Positions 62,419 through 64,000 of a DNA stretch of 64,000 bases are shown piece by piece. Under the pieces are notes generated by a model, which was given only the letters and a program-made list of their open reading frames with translations, had not been told where the DNA came from and did not search any database. A program made the position numbers and the translations under genes. Position 1 is the stretch's first letter; every line of letters starts with the position of its first letter. This DNA comes from Monomorium pharaonis (lineage: Eukaryota > Arthropoda > Insecta > Hymenoptera > Formicidae). The stretch is from positions 7,973,307-8,037,306 of the forward strand of contig NC_050471.1 of NCBI RefSeq assembly GCF_013373865.1. Direction: 5' to 3'.

Positions 62419-64000
62419 CTGCGAACAGAAAGAATAACATGATTTATATTATAAAGTAGCGACAGGAAAGAGAAGCACTTTTTAAATCATACGTTATAAA
62501 ATCAAATAGGTGTCTTGTTAAATAATTAATTTCATTATCTTATTTTATTTTACAAAAAATTTTTTTTAATTATTACATAGTTGGTGCGTTATAAAATAAT
62601 GAAAAAGTAATTTTGATATTTAAAGATTTTCGTCAGTATTAAAATAGTAATATATTCGGTAATTCGATTAGGACTTTTTCTGAACCATCGTAAACCTAAA
62701 TGCTCTTCCGCATAAATTATATAGGGGATCTGTCTTGTTCGATATATAGCGGAGTCTCTGCTTTTCGCAGCGGCACAGTACCTATACTATCCGTACATGT
62801 GTATAAGAGAATACGAGAATTCCATATACGAAAAAAAAAAAAAAATCAATTCATGAAGAGTGAATCATAGAAGCCGCGCTTTATAGTTCCCCGTTGTCCC
62901 TCTTGCCTTCTTCATTAGGCAAATTGAATCGGCTACGGATATGGCAGCCGGATCTTCCGAAAAATTTCGGAAAGCTTCTACCCTAATACGAGAGTACCCC
63001 TGTCGCGAAACGATAACAATTTCCTTTCGTCTTCGTCTCCCGTTGCGCGCAAGTCGGCGCGCCGAAAGACGCTTTCAGACGAAATACATACACGCAGAAG
63101 ACGCCGTGATAAATAAAAATGGCTTCTTTAAAACGGCCGTTATGTCGCGGACGAGACAGGCGGAAGTTGACGTGAAGTATTTCGAAGAACTTTCTCAAAC
63201 TAGCGCCACGGCGTTTTATCGTTTCGTTAAGTCGCCCTCCCAAAACAGAATTGCAGACTGTTAGCCTTTAAATGGACAGAAATAATCATAAAAATCCGTT
63301 TTCTCTCGACGATGTTATTACGAGATCATCGAGCACAAGGATCTTTAGCCACATCGTGAGTACATCAAAATTTTTCTATTAAAAACAAAAAATCTCTGTT
63401 TATATTACATTTTTCTACGAATAGTTTATTTTTTTTTTATATATATATAACGCCTTATGACATTTTGGTAAATCATAAAACTGCGAGATATTTATCATCC
63501 AGCCGCTACGTTCAATTTACTTGGACGTCTGACATGTGCACCGGACGCTTTAACATCCAAAAATTTATAACGTGGAAATGTAAGCGATGTATTCTTTACT
63601 GCCAGAAAGAAACAGCTCGCCTTCATGACGCATATCGCGTTCGTTGCTTCCACCCACGGCATATCCCTTTCAATATCAATCCGCGAAAAAAGAGAGCCAC
63701 GACCATCGGACGGTACGTAGCATACAGGTTTCGCTTGTGTTGCGCTGATGCGACGGTAACTACCGTAGTCCCGAATGACCGTATAACAGACGGAATAAAG
63801 CTTAACAGACCGGCACGAATCCTTTCCCCTTTGTTTCACCATGCTGGCTTCCGGTTTTGATAAGCTCGTCGAATTAGTCGGTCGCAAAATGAGTTCCGCA
63901 ATATAAATCTGAGCTCCTCGTTACTTTTATCGCGGCTTAGTGCTTTCCCGCCTTTACTGCCCAACACTCTTTTCAAACTTGACCGATCGTCTCGCCGGAG
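62419..64000 (-). other. foxo upstream intron (partial)
   Basis: This is sequence upstream of the forkhead exon up to the window edge. No frame in it encodes the first half of a forkhead domain, so it must be intron. It is AT-rich at 62.45-62.85 kb and becomes CpG-richer at 62.88-63.25 and 63.50-64.00 kb. Open frames there resemble no known protein. A long first intron is usual for insect foxo. Confidence 0.75.

Noticed and set aside
62941..63887. Open frames in the upstream foxo intron
   Set aside because: None contains the forkhead first half (WGNLSYADLI-like) or the N-terminal Akt site, so the missing foxo exon is not here.

Overview
This window looks like a piece of an insect nuclear genome. 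It is very probably hymenopteran, and an ant or bee-like species fits best. The reasons are an AT-rich background broken by many CpG-rich islands a few hundred bases long, abundant (GA/CT)n microsatellites, short introns with GT-AG borders, and one clearly recognisable gene, the insulin-pathway transcription factor FOXO. The species call is an inference from base composition and from the FOXO protein.

Right end (about 58.5-64 kb, minus strand): the 3' half of foxo. Six coding exons join in frame (62418-62294, 62193-61996, 61566-61451, 61208-60958, 60170-59811, 59277-59053). They encode the end of the forkhead DNA-binding domain, two Akt-type sites that each span a splice junction, a basic nuclear-localisation/14-3-3 region, a glutamine-rich linker and the C-terminal transactivation segment ending in SWVH. 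The exon with the first half of the forkhead domain and the start codon lies beyond the right edge. The stop codon is TAG followed by CAG TTA, which matches the classical leaky-stop motif UAG-CAR-YYA. The frame stays open and codon-like for 36 more codons up to a good splice donor. This makes foxo a stop-codon readthrough candidate. A NAGNAG tandem acceptor in the same gene could add or remove one alanine.

Left and middle (1-58.5 kb): no other gene could be identified with confidence. AT-rich DNA alternates with CpG-rich islands that may hold promoters, untranslated exons or conserved non-coding elements. The best non-FOXO coding candidate is a plus-strand pair at 3273-3321 and 4525-4563, joined in phase by good splice signals, which could be the start of an unidentified gene with long introns.

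The non-coding part holds several structured elements. An array of six hairpins at 38.43-38.65 kb has a period of about 40 bp, a near-constant GCGAAGTRCA loop and stems whose two arms change together. A group of four hairpins lies at 45.86-46.06 kb. There are three MITE-like inverted-repeat elements (about 4.05, 13.81 and 45.50 kb) and a two-copy tandem duplication of 130 bp at 37.33 kb. A perfect inverted pair of forkhead (DAF-16/FOXO) binding sites lies at 32457-32483, in the same window as foxo. There is also an 18-bp palindrome, a G-quadruplex motif and a purine-rich tract of about 0.9 kb.
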